DNA from: Scatosoma sp045127595 | GTDB taxonomy: Bacteria; Bacillota; Clostridia; Christensenellales; Borkfalkiaceae | DNA length: 21,728 bases | Reading direction: 5' to 3' | Assembly (NCBI GenBank): GCA_045127595.1 | Contig: JBGVQS010000011.1 | Coordinates: 1 to 21,728, forward strand | In this document: piece by piece, positions 7,244 to 15,400 of the stretch | Numbering within the stretch: the stretch's first letter is position 1 | Layout: each line of letters starts with the position of its first letter | Program-made: the position numbers and the translations under genes | The notes under the pieces: generated by a model | Told to the model about the DNA's origin: nothing | Databases searched by the model: none | The model's input: the letters and a program-made list of their open reading frames with translations, nothing else

Positions 7244-9619
7244 ATGAAAGCTGAGAGAAAAAATAATAGTTTTTACGAATTTGACGATAAAAACAGGGAG
7301 GTAATCTTTAAACGCCATGATATGCCATCGCCTTGGATGAATTATCTCACGAACGGTGAAATGTTTACGATGATTTCGCAGGCAGGAGGCAATTTATCGT
7401 GGTATAAATCGCCGCAAATTTGGCGTATTGGTAAATATAATTTTTATAATTTGCCAGTGGATATTAACGGGTTATTTCTTTATATCAAAGATTTGTCGAC
7501 GGGTAAGGTTTGGAATCCTACGTTTATTCCCTGTAACGAAACGCTCGATTTTTGGCGTTCGGCACACGGGCTTGGTTACACGCGCTTTGAAGCGGAAAAG
7601 GATGGACTAAAAATAGACCTGACCTGCTTTATCGGGAAAGAGAACGTCCTTGTGTATAAAGCAAATATCTTGTCGCAGACAGCGCGGAAAGTGCAGATTT
7701 TTGCGTGTCAAGAAATGGGTTTGATGCAATATTTGCGTGAAGTACAATGGCAATGCTACGTGAAGAACAGCAACAATATTTTGTACAATGCACAAAACGA
7801 TGCGTTGGTGTACGAATATTTCCCTGACGGACAGCCCCGTCCCGAAGAAACGCCGTTTGTATATTTTACGGCAGATAAAAAATCAAGTTCGTATAGCGGC
7901 AGTCGGCAAGATTTTATCGGTTATTACCGTGACTTGAAAAATCCTGTTGCGATTGAAAATGGCTCGTGTGGAAATCAGGAATTAAAAGGCGGAGAAGCGA
8001 TGTTCTCACTGTCGTTTGATTTGGATTTGCAACCGACAAAAGCGGAAAGTTTGAACGTTTATCTCGGTACGATTGGACAAACGGACGATTTAACGGAAAC
8101 ATTAACGAGATTAAAAACGACTGGTTATTCTGAAAAAGCATTGAATGACTTAAAAGGATATTGGGATGAGCGTCTTTCTCGGTATCAAGTTTCCATACCT
8201 GATGCGGATTGCGCGCGGATGATGAATACGTGGAATCCTTTGCAGGCATTGGTGAACTTTTACGTATGCAGAGAAATTTCGTTTTATGCGACGGGTACAG
8301 TGCGCGGGGTAGGGGTCCGCGACGCTTCGCAGGATATTTTGGGAAATCTCTTGTATGATTTAAAGAAGTCGAAAGAAAAACTTAAATTGATTATATCGCA
8401 ACAATATAATTGCGGAAAAACAGTACATTATTTTTACCCTGAAGAAAAAAATCCGCCACTTTTAAGCGACCGCAGTGATAATCATTTGTGGATGATTTAT
8501 ACGGCGTATCAAATTGTTATGGAAGAGGGGGATACGGGCTTTTTAGATGAAATTGTACCCTATTTTGATGGCGGTGAAGGGACGATTTGGGAGCATTTAA
8601 ACCGTTCCATTGAATTTACTTTGGCGAATTTGGGTGAAAATGGCTTGCCTTTGATGCTTGGCTCGGATTGGAACGATATGCTTTCCAATGTATGCAAGAA
8701 AGGAAAGGGAGAGAGTGTTTTCGTTTCGCAAATGCTAGTATTGGCTTGCAAGCAAATGAAAGAATTGAGCGCTTATTACGATAAAGGGAAAGGGGTGCTT
8801 GATTATGATAAAGTGATATGCGAGCAAGAAAAAATATTGAATGACCTTTGTTGGGACGGGGAATGGTTTATACGTGCCGTTACGGACGAAGGGCGTAAAC
8901 TTGGGGCAAAAGGCGAGGCTTGTGCAGAGCTTTGGATTAACTCCCAAAGCTGGGCCGTTTTGTCAGGAAGTACGACAAAGGATAGGGGCATGTCTGCGAT
9001 GAATGCTGCAATGGAACGTTTGGATTGTGGTTATGGCTTAATGAAATTGTATCCACCCTTGCAAAGAAATTATCCATCCAAGGAGAACGAACTGACCTTT
9101 GCTCAACCTGGGATTGGCGAAAACGGCGGCGTATTTTGTCACGCCAATGCGTGGGCAATTATTGCGCAATGTATGCTTGGAAACAACAATGAAGCTTATA
9201 AAATTTATAAGGATATGATTCCGCATAATATCGTAAAGAAATTTGGTGTGGATTTATACAATGCAGAACCGTATGTTTATGCATCTAATATTCGTGCACC
9301 GATGGCGCTTTCGGCAGGACAAGCAGGTGTTTCTTGGTTGTCTGGTACTGCGGCTTGGATGACGGTTGCCGTTCAGCAGTACATTTTCGGTTTGAAACCG
9401 ACGATGGAGGGATTGAAAATAAGTCCTTGTATTCCCGACGAATGGGAAATGGTAAAAATTAAACGATTGTTTCGCCATTGCTTGTTTGATATAACAATAG
9501 ACAATCGAGCAAGAAAAGGAAATATGGTTAAAGATATTTTCGTAAATGGTGAGAAACATTACGGAAACATTGTGCGATCCCAAGGGGGGAAATTACAGAT
9601 TATCGTAGTGATGGGCTAA
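7244..9619 (+). CDS. GH94 family glycoside phosphorylase
   Basis: GH94 enzymes split beta-linked disaccharides or oligosaccharides with phosphate, giving a sugar 1-phosphate and saving one ATP. The protein has 791 residues and no signal peptide, close to the usual length for cellobiose and chitobiose phosphorylases. The N-terminal beta-sandwich begins with FDDKNREVIF and PSPWMNYL. The (alpha/alpha)6 barrel carries GVRDASQD (Arg359-Asp360) and GSDWNDML (475-478), whose DWND holds the catalytic acid, plus the GKGESVFVSQML helix. The ATG at 7244 fits the family N-terminus, although the Shine-Dalgarno is weak (ACGGGA). A TTG at 7115 would add 43 residues with no family resemblance. Beside a GH2 mannosidase-like gene it probably completes cytoplasmic glycan breakdown. 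The acceptor sugar (glucose, GlcNAc, gluconate or other) cannot be told. Confidence 0.88.
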   Translation: MKAERKNNSFYEFDDKNREVIFKRHDMPSPWMNYLTNGEMFTMISQAGGNLSWYKSPQIWRIGKYNFYNLPVDINGLFLYIKDLSTGKVWNPTFIPCNETLDFWRSAHGLGYTRFEAEKDGLKIDLTCFIGKENVLVYKANILSQTARKVQIFACQEMGLMQYLREVQWQCYVKNSNNILYNAQNDALVYEYFPDGQPRPEETPFVYFTADKKSSSYSGSRQDFIGYYRDLKNPVAIENGSCGNQELKGGEAMFSLSFDLDLQPTKAESLNVYLGTIGQTDDLTETLTRLKTTGYSEKALNDLKGYWDERLSRYQVSIPDADCARMMNTWNPLQALVNFYVCREISFYATGTVRGVGVRDASQDILGNLLYDLKKSKEKLKLIISQQYNCGKTVHYFYPEEKNPPLLSDRSDNHLWMIYTAYQIVMEEGDTGFLDEIVPYFDGGEGTIWEHLNRSIEFTLANLGENGLPLMLGSDWNDMLSNVCKKGKGESVFVSQMLVLACKQMKELSAYYDKGKGVLDYDKVICEQEKILNDLCWDGEWFIRAVTDEGRKLGAKGEACAELWINSQSWAVLSGSTTKDRGMSAMNAAMERLDCGYGLMKLYPPLQRNYPSKENELTFAQPGIGENGGVFCHANAWAIIAQCMLGNNNEAYKIYKDMIPHNIVKKFGVDLYNAEPYVYASNIRAPMALSAGQAGVSWLSGTAAWMTVAVQQYIFGLKPTMEGLKISPCIPDEWEMVKIKRLFRHCLFDITIDNRARKGNMVKDIFVNGEKHYGNIVRSQGGKLQIIVVMG

Positions 9620-9703
9620 AAATGCAACTGACTTGTTTACAAATCGATATTGCAAAGAATTGTGGCTATATGTAAACTATTCCACAGCAAGTACGTGCGT
9701 AGC

Positions 9704-9740
9704 AAAGCGTGGTATCAATATTGTGTAACGGCGAAAGGCA
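9704..9740 (+). repeat. 37-bp copy of DUF4838 gene sequence at the IS breakpoint
   Basis: This segment is identical to 4090-4126 and directly abuts the truncated transposase remnant that starts near 9742. The stretch 9620-9703 before it has no recognisable gene. It may be a recombination scar or an assembly join. Confidence 0.9.
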
Positions 9741-9741
9741 C

Positions 9742-9972
9742 GGTAATATACAACAAAGTATGTCAAGAAAAGGCAACTGTTTGGACAACAGCTGCATGGA
9801 AAACTTTTTTGGTAGATTAAAGACGGAAATGTTTTATGGAGAAACGTTCCAAAGTACGGATGAATTCATCCGTACTTTGGAAGAATACCTTTGATATTAC
9901 AACAACGAGAGAACTTCTCTCAAACTAAAAGGAATGAGTCCTGTACAGTACAGAACTCATTCGCAAATTTAA
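9742..9972 (+). pseudogene. IS3-family transposase (orfB) C-terminal remnant
   Basis: The frame encodes SMSRKGNCLDNSCMENFFGR followed by LKTEMFYGE. This is the end of the DDE integrase core of IS3 transposases; the Glu in MENFF corresponds to the last catalytic acid. TGA at 9892-9894 interrupts the frame, but it then continues in phase as YYNNERTSLKLKGMSPVQYR to TAA at 9970-9972, matching the usual family ending. The family normally has Asp, Tyr or Trp just before YYNN, so the stop is a real lesion. It could come from a gain and a loss of T around CTTTGATAT. The first two catalytic Asp residues are missing. Confidence 0.8.
9847..9882. repeat. 36-bp perfect palindrome inside the transposase remnant
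   Basis: The arm TTCCAAAGTACGGATGAA at 9847-9864 is followed with no spacer by its exact reverse complement at 9865-9882, centred on GAATTC. It lies within the coding stretch FQSTDEFIRTLEE. Base 9846 and base 9883 no longer pair. Confidence 0.95.
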
Positions 9973-9980
9973 TATTTTTT

Positions 9981-10005
9981 TGTCTAAACTTTGGGGTTCA
10001 CGTCA
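9981..10005 (+). repeat. IS right terminal inverted repeat
   Basis: The sequence TGTCTAAACTTTGGGGTTCA followed by CGTCA lies 8 bases after the transposase stop, the usual position and form of an IS150-group right end. No partner is visible on the left side. Confidence 0.6.
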
Positions 10006-10041
10006 CTAGTGGGGGATATTTACTTAAATTGGTCTTTTGTA

Positions 10042-10064
10042 GTGAGCGCATTGTTTGCGCTCAC
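10042..10064 (-). terminator. Hairpin downstream of aspA, possible terminator
   Basis: GTGAGCGCA and TGCGCTCAC form a 9-bp stem around the 5-base loop TTGTT, 18 bases past the aspA stop on the minus strand. There is no clear T tract on either strand, so termination is probable but not certain. Confidence 0.45.
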
Positions 10065-10082
10065 AAATGTTGTAAAAACGTC

Positions 10083-11456
10083 TTACGTCATGGAATAGGG
10101 GTCGAGAATTTTATCAAGAAGTTTTGCGTCTATCAAACTGTATTGCAAAACCAAATCCCGAATGCGAACGTCTCTCGACAAAGCTTCTTTGGCAAGTTCC
10201 GCCGATTTTTTATACCCAAGATAAGGGCAAAGGGCGGTAACGATTCCAACGCTTTTTCCAACGAGCTCTTCGCAGCGTTTTTCGTTGGCGATAATTCCCG
10301 TGATACAGTTGACCGTCAAGGTGTGCATTGCGTTTGATAAGCAAATAATTGATTCGAACAGTTTACAGAAAATAACCGGCTCGAACGCGTTCAATTCCAA
10401 CTGCCCTGCTTCCGCCGCCATTGTGATGGTCGTATCGTTGCCTATAATCAAAAAGGCTACTTGGGAAACAACTTCGGGAATGACGGGATTGACTTTCCCC
10501 GGCATAATGGAAGACCCGTTTTGCTTTGCAGGCAAAGTGATTTCGCCAAAGCCCGTCTTAGGACCGCTCGACATCAAGCGCAAGTCGTTACAAATTTTGG
10601 AAAGATTGACCGCGCAAGCTTTCAATGCGCCCGAAACGGCAACGAAGCAATCCACGTTTTGCGTAGCATCAATCAAATCGTCCGCTTTAACAAGGGGGCG
10701 CTTGCATTCTTGGGAAAGCACGGGAATGATATTTTCCACGTACTTTTCTTCGGCGTTCATACAAGTCCCGATAGCCGTACCGCTCAAATTGAGTACGTAC
10801 ATTTCTTGCAAAGTGTTTTTGATGCGCTGATAATCCCGCTTTAAAGCGGACGCATACGCTTGAAATTCCTGACCTAAGCGAATGGGCACAGCGTCTTCAA
10901 GCTGCGTTCTGCCCATTTTAATGATATGGTCGAATTCCTGCGCTTTTGCATGCAAGGCTTCAATCAGCGTTTCCATTTTATCAAGCAACGTATCCGCGAG
11001 CTTCAAAACAGTGAGTTTTCCCGCCGTGGGGATCACGTCGTTGGTGGATTGCCCATGGTTTACGTGGTCGTTGGGGTGGCAGAGATATTCGCCCTTTTTA
11101 CCGCCCAAAAGCTCGGTTGCGCGGTTGGCAACGACTTCGTTCACGTTCATATTGACGGTAGTGCCCGCGCCTCCTTGAATAGCGTCGGTAATGAAGTTTT
11201 CCGACAGCTTACCGCTTAAAATTTCTTCGCAAGCGCAAATGATCGCGTCGGTAATTTCTTTGGGGATATAGCCGTATTGTCCGTTCACTTTCGCCGCGGC
11301 TTTTTTGATGAGTGTAATATTTTCAATAAAACAAGGATTCATTTTACTGCCCGTGATTTGGAAATTTTCAAATCCGCGTAAGGTTTGTACGCCATAATAC
11401 GCTTCGGCGGGAATATCCAAAGTGCCTACTGAATCGCTTTCTTTTCTTGTGTTCAT
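10083..11456 (-). CDS. aspA: Aspartate ammonia-lyase (aspartase)
   Basis: Aspartase converts L-aspartate to fumarate and ammonia in the cytoplasm. The 457-residue protein is full length for the fumarase/aspartase superfamily. GAGTTVNMNVNEV (96-108), GRTQLEDAVP (182-191) and GSSIMPGKVNP (314-324, the flexible loop with the catalytic Ser) are all present. Gln in TQLEDAVP, where class II fumarases have His, and QLELNAFEPVI support aspartase over fumarase. The ATG at 11456 is chosen because GGAG lies 7 bases upstream on the minus strand. An upstream in-frame extension would have no family match and would overlap the promoter. It is apparently transcribed alone from the promoter at 11506-11534 and is convergent with the IS remnant. 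In an anaerobe it would feed fumarate to reduction or supply ammonia. Confidence 0.93.
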   Translation of the reverse strand: MNTRKESDSVGTLDIPAEAYYGVQTLRGFENFQITGSKMNPCFIENITLIKKAAAKVNGQYGYIPKEITDAIICACEEILSGKLSENFITDAIQGGAGTTVNMNVNEVVANRATELLGGKKGEYLCHPNDHVNHGQSTNDVIPTAGKLTVLKLADTLLDKMETLIEALHAKAQEFDHIIKMGRTQLEDAVPIRLGQEFQAYASALKRDYQRIKNTLQEMYVLNLSGTAIGTCMNAEEKYVENIIPVLSQECKRPLVKADDLIDATQNVDCFVAVSGALKACAVNLSKICNDLRLMSSGPKTGFGEITLPAKQNGSSIMPGKVNPVIPEVVSQVAFLIIGNDTTITMAAEAGQLELNAFEPVIFCKLFESIICLSNAMHTLTVNCITGIIANEKRCEELVGKSVGIVTALCPYLGYKKSAELAKEALSRDVRIRDLVLQYSLIDAKLLDKILDPYSMT

Positions 11457-11505
11457 ATACGTGCTCCGTAATATTTGATGAAGGAAAAGTTTTTTCCTGT
11501 TGGAT

Positions 11506-11534
11506 ATTATAGCACAGAAAACAAGGAATTTCAA
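11506..11534 (-). promoter_or_regulatory. Sigma-A promoter for aspA
   Basis: On the minus strand TTGAAA (11529-11534) and TATAAT (11506-11511) are spaced by 17 bases, about 50 bases before the aspA ATG. Confidence 0.75.
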
Positions 11535-11573
11535 GGGTTTTTTAAGAAAAAAAGCGCATATACCAAAAGTTGT

Positions 11574-11607
11574 ATAAAAAAGAGCGCGTTATCAAAACGC
11601 GCTCTTT
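11574..11607 (-). terminator. Rho-independent terminator of the small membrane protein gene
   Basis: A 12-bp stem (AAAGAGCGCGTT with AACGCGCTCTTT, 11579-11607, loop of 5) is followed on the minus strand by a T-rich tract (11574-11580). It starts 6 bases past the stop of the minus-strand gene at 11613. Confidence 0.85.
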
Positions 11608-11612
11608 GAAAA

Positions 11613-11843
11613 TTATGCTTTGAAATAGCCGATATTGCGTTCCTGTTCAGGATTGAACGTGAAGTTGAAAATGGAAGCAACCAAAGGATAAATACCAAGC
11701 GTTACGATGCCTAAAAAGAAATACGCCATTGTTCTCGACTTATAACCGCTCGGTTTTAAAGAGGAATGATTGATGACAAAACTGCCTATAAAACCAAAGA
11801 AATAGGTGAGTAAGAAGCGAGCAATTGCATTGTTGTTATTCAT
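11613..11843 (-). CDS. Small two-helix membrane protein, TM2-like, unknown function
   Basis: The product has 76 residues with two hydrophobic segments (about 6-25 and 38-60). A polar link between them (SLKPSGYKSR) and a conserved-looking tail (FNFTFNPEQERNIGYF) complete it. The pattern resembles a group of short hypothetical proteins in Clostridia related to TM2-type membrane proteins; no function is known to me. The start is set by AAGGAGG 7 bases before the ATG. It forms its own transcription unit, with a promoter at 11876-11904 and a terminator directly after the stop. It is divergent from the surface-protein operon. Confidence 0.8.
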   Translation of the reverse strand: MNNNNAIARFLLTYFFGFIGSFVINHSSLKPSGYKSRTMAYFFLGIVTLGIYPLVASIFNFTFNPEQERNIGYFKA

Positions 11844-11875
11844 AAAACAACCTCCTTAAAAGTATGTGTAGACAC

Positions 11876-11904
11876 ATTTTATCACATCGATGGAGAGAAG
11901 TCAA
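11876..11904 (-). promoter_or_regulatory. Sigma-A promoter for the small membrane protein, with a dyad
   Basis: TTGACT (11899-11904) and TAAAAT (11876-11881) are separated by 17 bases on the minus strand. A dyad (ATGTGT, 2 bases, ACACAT, 11864-11877) overlaps the -10 and the start region and could be an operator. Confidence 0.75.
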
Positions 11905-12025
11905 TTAAAACATATTGTTTTGTATAGAATAATTTTATGGAACGCCATCGAAAAGATTAAACGGCGGTTGCTTCGATATAGAGTACCGTTTACGTTTGGG
12001 ATATAGTATATAATAATATTGTAGC

Positions 12026-12068
12026 ATTTGCCCGCGCCGAAAGATAAAAACTTTCGGCGCGGGCAAAT
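12026..12068. other. Isolated GC-rich hairpin in a divergent intergenic region
   Basis: An 18-bp perfect stem (ATTTGCCCGCGCCGAAAG and its complement) has a 7-base loop. It lies between the two divergent promoters, so it is not downstream of any visible gene, and it has no T tract on either strand. A TATAAT at 12009-12014 stands just before it, but no good -35 does. The rest of 11905-12114 is AT-rich and shows nothing else. Confidence 0.7.
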
Positions 12069-12114
12069 TGTTAAGGAAAATCATATTTTCATAAAAAAAT
12101 TTTTTTCCAAATAC

Positions 12115-12143
12115 TTGAAAATCATATATAAGTATGATAAAAT
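12115..12143 (+). promoter_or_regulatory. Sigma-A promoter of the short-protein/surface-protein operon
   Basis: TTGAAA (12115-12120) and TAAAAT (12138-12143) are spaced by 17 bases. The transcript would carry a leader of about 185 bases before the GTG at 12336. Confidence 0.7.
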
Positions 12144-12209
12144 AAATTTATATTACATTTTTCGACAAAATTTTTGCTTATTTTACAGTCAAGAAAAGTG
12201 GATTTGCGA

Positions 12210-12256
12210 AAACAAGGGCATGCCCTTGTTTGGTGTGAATGACTCACACCAAACAA
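12210..12256 (+). promoter_or_regulatory. Leader with two overlapping, mutually exclusive hairpins
   Basis: A 22-bp perfect palindrome (AAACAAGGGCA and its complement, 12210-12231) overlaps by six bases the arm of a second hairpin. That hairpin pairs TTGTTTGGTGTGA (12226-12238) with TCACACCAAACAA (12244-12256) around a 5-base loop. Both lie in the transcribed leader. No T run follows the second stem, so it is not a standard terminator. A switch-like or processing role is only a possibility. Confidence 0.6.
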
Positions 12257-12335
12257 AAACTATTAACTGTTGAAGAAAAAATCCGTTGAAAGGTGTTGGG
12301 GTATCTAAGGCAAAATTATATGGGGAGGGTTTATT

Positions 12336-12476
12336 GTGAAAGAAAAAGTCGATTATGAAACCCTGTGGCTGGACGTTGTGTATTTTAAAGAAGATATTGT
12401 AACTACGTCCGATTTTGTCGATCCGAGCGACAGCGACGAGCTGGAATGGGATTGGCTGGGCAATACTTGGCAGTAA
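12336..12476 (+). CDS. Short acidic protein with EDIVTTS motif, unknown function
   Basis: The 46-codon frame starts at GTG 12336 behind a strong GGGGAGGG site and stops at TAA 12474-12476. The product starts MKEKVDYETLWLDVVYF, contains KEDIVTTSDF near the middle and ends in an Asp/Glu/Trp-rich tail (DSDELEWDWLGNTWQ). It has no signal peptide or membrane segment. I recall short clostridial proteins of the form Y-P-EI-EF--EDVITTS next to secreted-protein genes; the match here is by motif only. The downstream surface gene starts 14 bases after the stop, and its AAGGAGG begins inside this TAA. The two are therefore surely co-transcribed and perhaps coupled. It could be a regulatory or chaperone-like peptide or a precursor peptide; the function is unknown. 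Confidence 0.75.
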   Translation: MKEKVDYETLWLDVVYFKEDIVTTSDFVDPSDSDELEWDWLGNTWQ

Positions 12477-12489
12477 GGAGGAGAAAGAC

Positions 12490-15400
12490 ATGATACGAAA
12501 GAAAGGGAAAACAATCGTAAGCGGCATGCTTGGCGCGTTGGCTTTGCTTTTGGTTGGCGGCGGCGTTGCGCTTGCAAATGGTAACGTGGAAACCGCGTCT
12601 GCGGAAACGACGCCTATGTTGCGCGTCGTGGGCAAAACTTTATCGTTGAAAGACAACGTACATATTAAGTTTGCCGTTTCAGCAACCAACGTAGATACTG
12701 AAACCGCAGAAGAATTCGGCGTGTTGGTTTGGAACGGTCCGCAGGAAGAATATTCCTACGGTACGCAAGCAACGTTGATCAATACGCAATCGGGCGAAGC
12801 GATCAACGGAGAACAAACGTATCCTACGTTCAGCTATACGGAACTCTCCGCAAAGGAAATGACGGACGTTATTTATGTGCGCGCTTACGCCAACGTAGAC
12901 GGCGAATATTATTATAGCGACGTTACCAAATACAGTATTTTGGAATATTCCTACATAAAGCTGGGCAAAACGGAAGAAGCCGCAACGACGGATGCGGAGC
13001 TTATCGAGCTGTTGAATAATATGCTCGTTTACGGCGCGTCCGCGCAAAAGTATGCGGATTATAAGGAAGAAACGCTCGCAACGGATACTTTCTCGTACGT
13101 GCGTTTGGAAAATGCGACGTTTGCCGACGAATTTTCGTACGGTTTGTTTAAAGCGGGGACTTCCGTGGAAGTAATTCCTGCGGACGGGTATGAAATGGCA
13201 ACGCCTGCGGAAGGGTTTGAAGTTAGCGAAACGGGCACGATTATGCTTACCGTTCCTAACGAAAAGACCGTTTATGAAAACGTATTCACGGAAATCGGTG
13301 CAGTTGATCCCGATCCCGAACCTGACCCCGAACCTGAACCCGATCCCGAATCCGTAGTGATTACCAAGACGTACGCATTTAAGGATTATAAAGAAGGTAC
13401 GCAGTTCGCGGAAAACGAAGTACATGCTTTGGACGAATACGTAACTGTAACAACTACGCAAGCACATTTTACGAGTGAACTTCGGTTGTATTCAAGCAGT
13501 ACGCATGACGGTTTTGCAATTATTTCCGCAACAAGACCTATTACTTCCTTGGTGCTCAATGCAGGGGATAATGCGGATACGCTGAACGTTTACGGTTTGG
13601 CAGAAAACGGCGAATGGACGCTCATCGAAGGGGTTGCAGTTGCTTCGACATATAAAGATTATACGGTAAATATGCCCGCTGGTACGGCATATACTCAGTT
13701 AAAACTTGACGTGGCAGGAACAAAACAAGTCCGTGTGGCAAGCTTTACCTTGACCATGAGAGAGTTGACGGCTTCGCAGGGCTTGACGTTTGTACTTACC
13801 GAAGATGATACTTACAAGGTAACTGCTATCGGCACTTGTGAAGATACGGAAATTATCATTCCTGCGACCTACGAAGGAAAAGCGGTTACGGGCATTGATG
13901 AAAACGCGTTGAGCTATGGCACAATGACGAGCGTTGCCATTCCCGACAGCGTAACCTATATCAATTCGAGCGCGTTCTATGCTTGTCCTAACTTGACGAG
14001 CGTTACCATCGGCAGCGGCGTTACGCAAATTGGAGAGTTGGCGTTTGCCGATTGCGACAGCTTGACGGATATTAGCGTATCCAAGGCAAATACGGCATAT
14101 CAGTCGATTGAAGGCAGCTTGTACACGAAAGACGGAATAACGTTGGTACAATATGCAAACGGTAAGACGGAAGCAACGGTTGCGTTGAACCAAGGAAATA
14201 CCATTGGCGCGTATGCATTTGACGGTGAAACCGATTTGACGACGCTTGTTGTCGGCGCGCAAGTCATGAATATTCAAGAATACGCATTTAGGGGTACTGA
14301 TAACTTGGCAACCGTATATTATAAAGGTACGGCGGCACAATGGGGAGAAATCGCAATCGGTGTTTCCAACGATACGTTGACAAGCGCTACTATATATTAT
14401 TATAGCGAAACCGAACCCGAAGCAAACGACGAAAAGAATTTGTGGTATTATAACAATGACGTGCCTACGCTTTGGGCAAGCTCCGCGGAAAAGGTAGCGG
14501 CAGAAAAAGCGGCGTTGACGATTGAAAATACCGAAGCGGTTGGCGATACGCAAATGACGCTTAAAACGGAAGCTTCCAACAAGGGCGTTACGATCGTATG
14601 GAGCGAAAAACACGAAAACGCAAGCATTGAAAACGGCACGCTTACGTTGACCGATCCCGACGAAGATACGACGGTTGTTGTTACGGCAACGATTACCTGC
14701 GGCTCGGTTACGGAAACGAAAGAATTTACGATTTCCTTGCTGGCAACGGGTGTAATGACGGACGAAGAAAAGGTTGCAAGCGCGAAAGAGCTTTTGACCT
14801 TGGAAACGGCGGTAAAAGGCGGTAAAGAAATCGCGCTTACGACGGAAACGGGCATTGACGGCGTTACGGTTGTATGGTCTGTTGCGGAACACGCAAATGC
14901 AACGATTGAAGAAAACGTACTGAAATTGACTGATCCCGACAACGACACGGCAGTTGTTGTTACGGCAACGATTACTTGCGGCTCGGTTACGGAAACGAAA
15001 GAATTTACAATCGCGTTAGAGCCTGCTATTAGAACGTTGACGATTGCGGAAGTTTTGGCGGCAACTCCTGACGATACGACGAAGTATTACGTAATAGGTA
15101 AAGTTACGGAAGTATATAGTACAACGTATGGTAATATGTACATTACCGACGGTACGAATACTCTTACCGTTTACGGTACGTATGACGCGGACGGTAATAG
15201 ATACGACGTAATGGAAAACAAACCTGTTGCAGGCGATACCGTTAAGTTTCTTTCGATTATTGGTGTGCATAACGGTGTAAATCAACTTAAAGATGCAGTG
15301 GTTGTAGAAATTACGCCGATGCCCGACGAAGAAAAAGTTGCGGCGGTTTTGGCGGAATTGACGGTTGAAGAAGAAGTAATCGGCGGCGGAAACATCACGC

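Larger units (their letters stand above)
9742..10005 (+). mobile_element. Truncated IS3-family (IS150-like) element, right end only
   Basis: The element keeps the C-terminal part of an IS3-type transposase and a right end at 9981-10005 starting TGTCTAAACTTTGGGGTTCA. This resembles the TGTCTAA-CTTT-GGGGTCA ends common in the IS150 group. No matching left end, orfA or N-terminal orfB is present upstream, so most of the element is deleted. The left breakpoint lies next to the 37-bp DUF4838 copy. The element separates the glycan locus from the convergent aspA gene. Confidence 0.75.

Noticed and set aside
9892..9894. TGA read as tryptophan in the transposase (recoding)
   Set aside because: Intact genes here show no internal TGA, several end in TGA, and the transposase is already truncated, so it is a plain lesion.
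9891..10337. 148-codon open frame across the IS end and into aspA on the opposite strand
   Set aside because: It crosses the IS right end, has no ribosome binding site and is antisense to aspA in its second half.
10083..11456. Class II fumarase (fumC) as the identity of the lyase
   Set aside because: TQLEDAVP has Gln where fumarases have the catalytic His, and the surrounding motifs follow aspartases.
12415..12489. Upstream in-frame start for the surface protein
   Set aside because: It would overlap the short gene out of frame and put 25 non-signal residues before a clear signal peptide; ATG 12490 has the ribosome binding site.
14674..15008. Repeats in the surface gene as a CRISPR-like or tandem DNA array
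   Set aside because: They are in-frame copies of an Ig-like protein domain.
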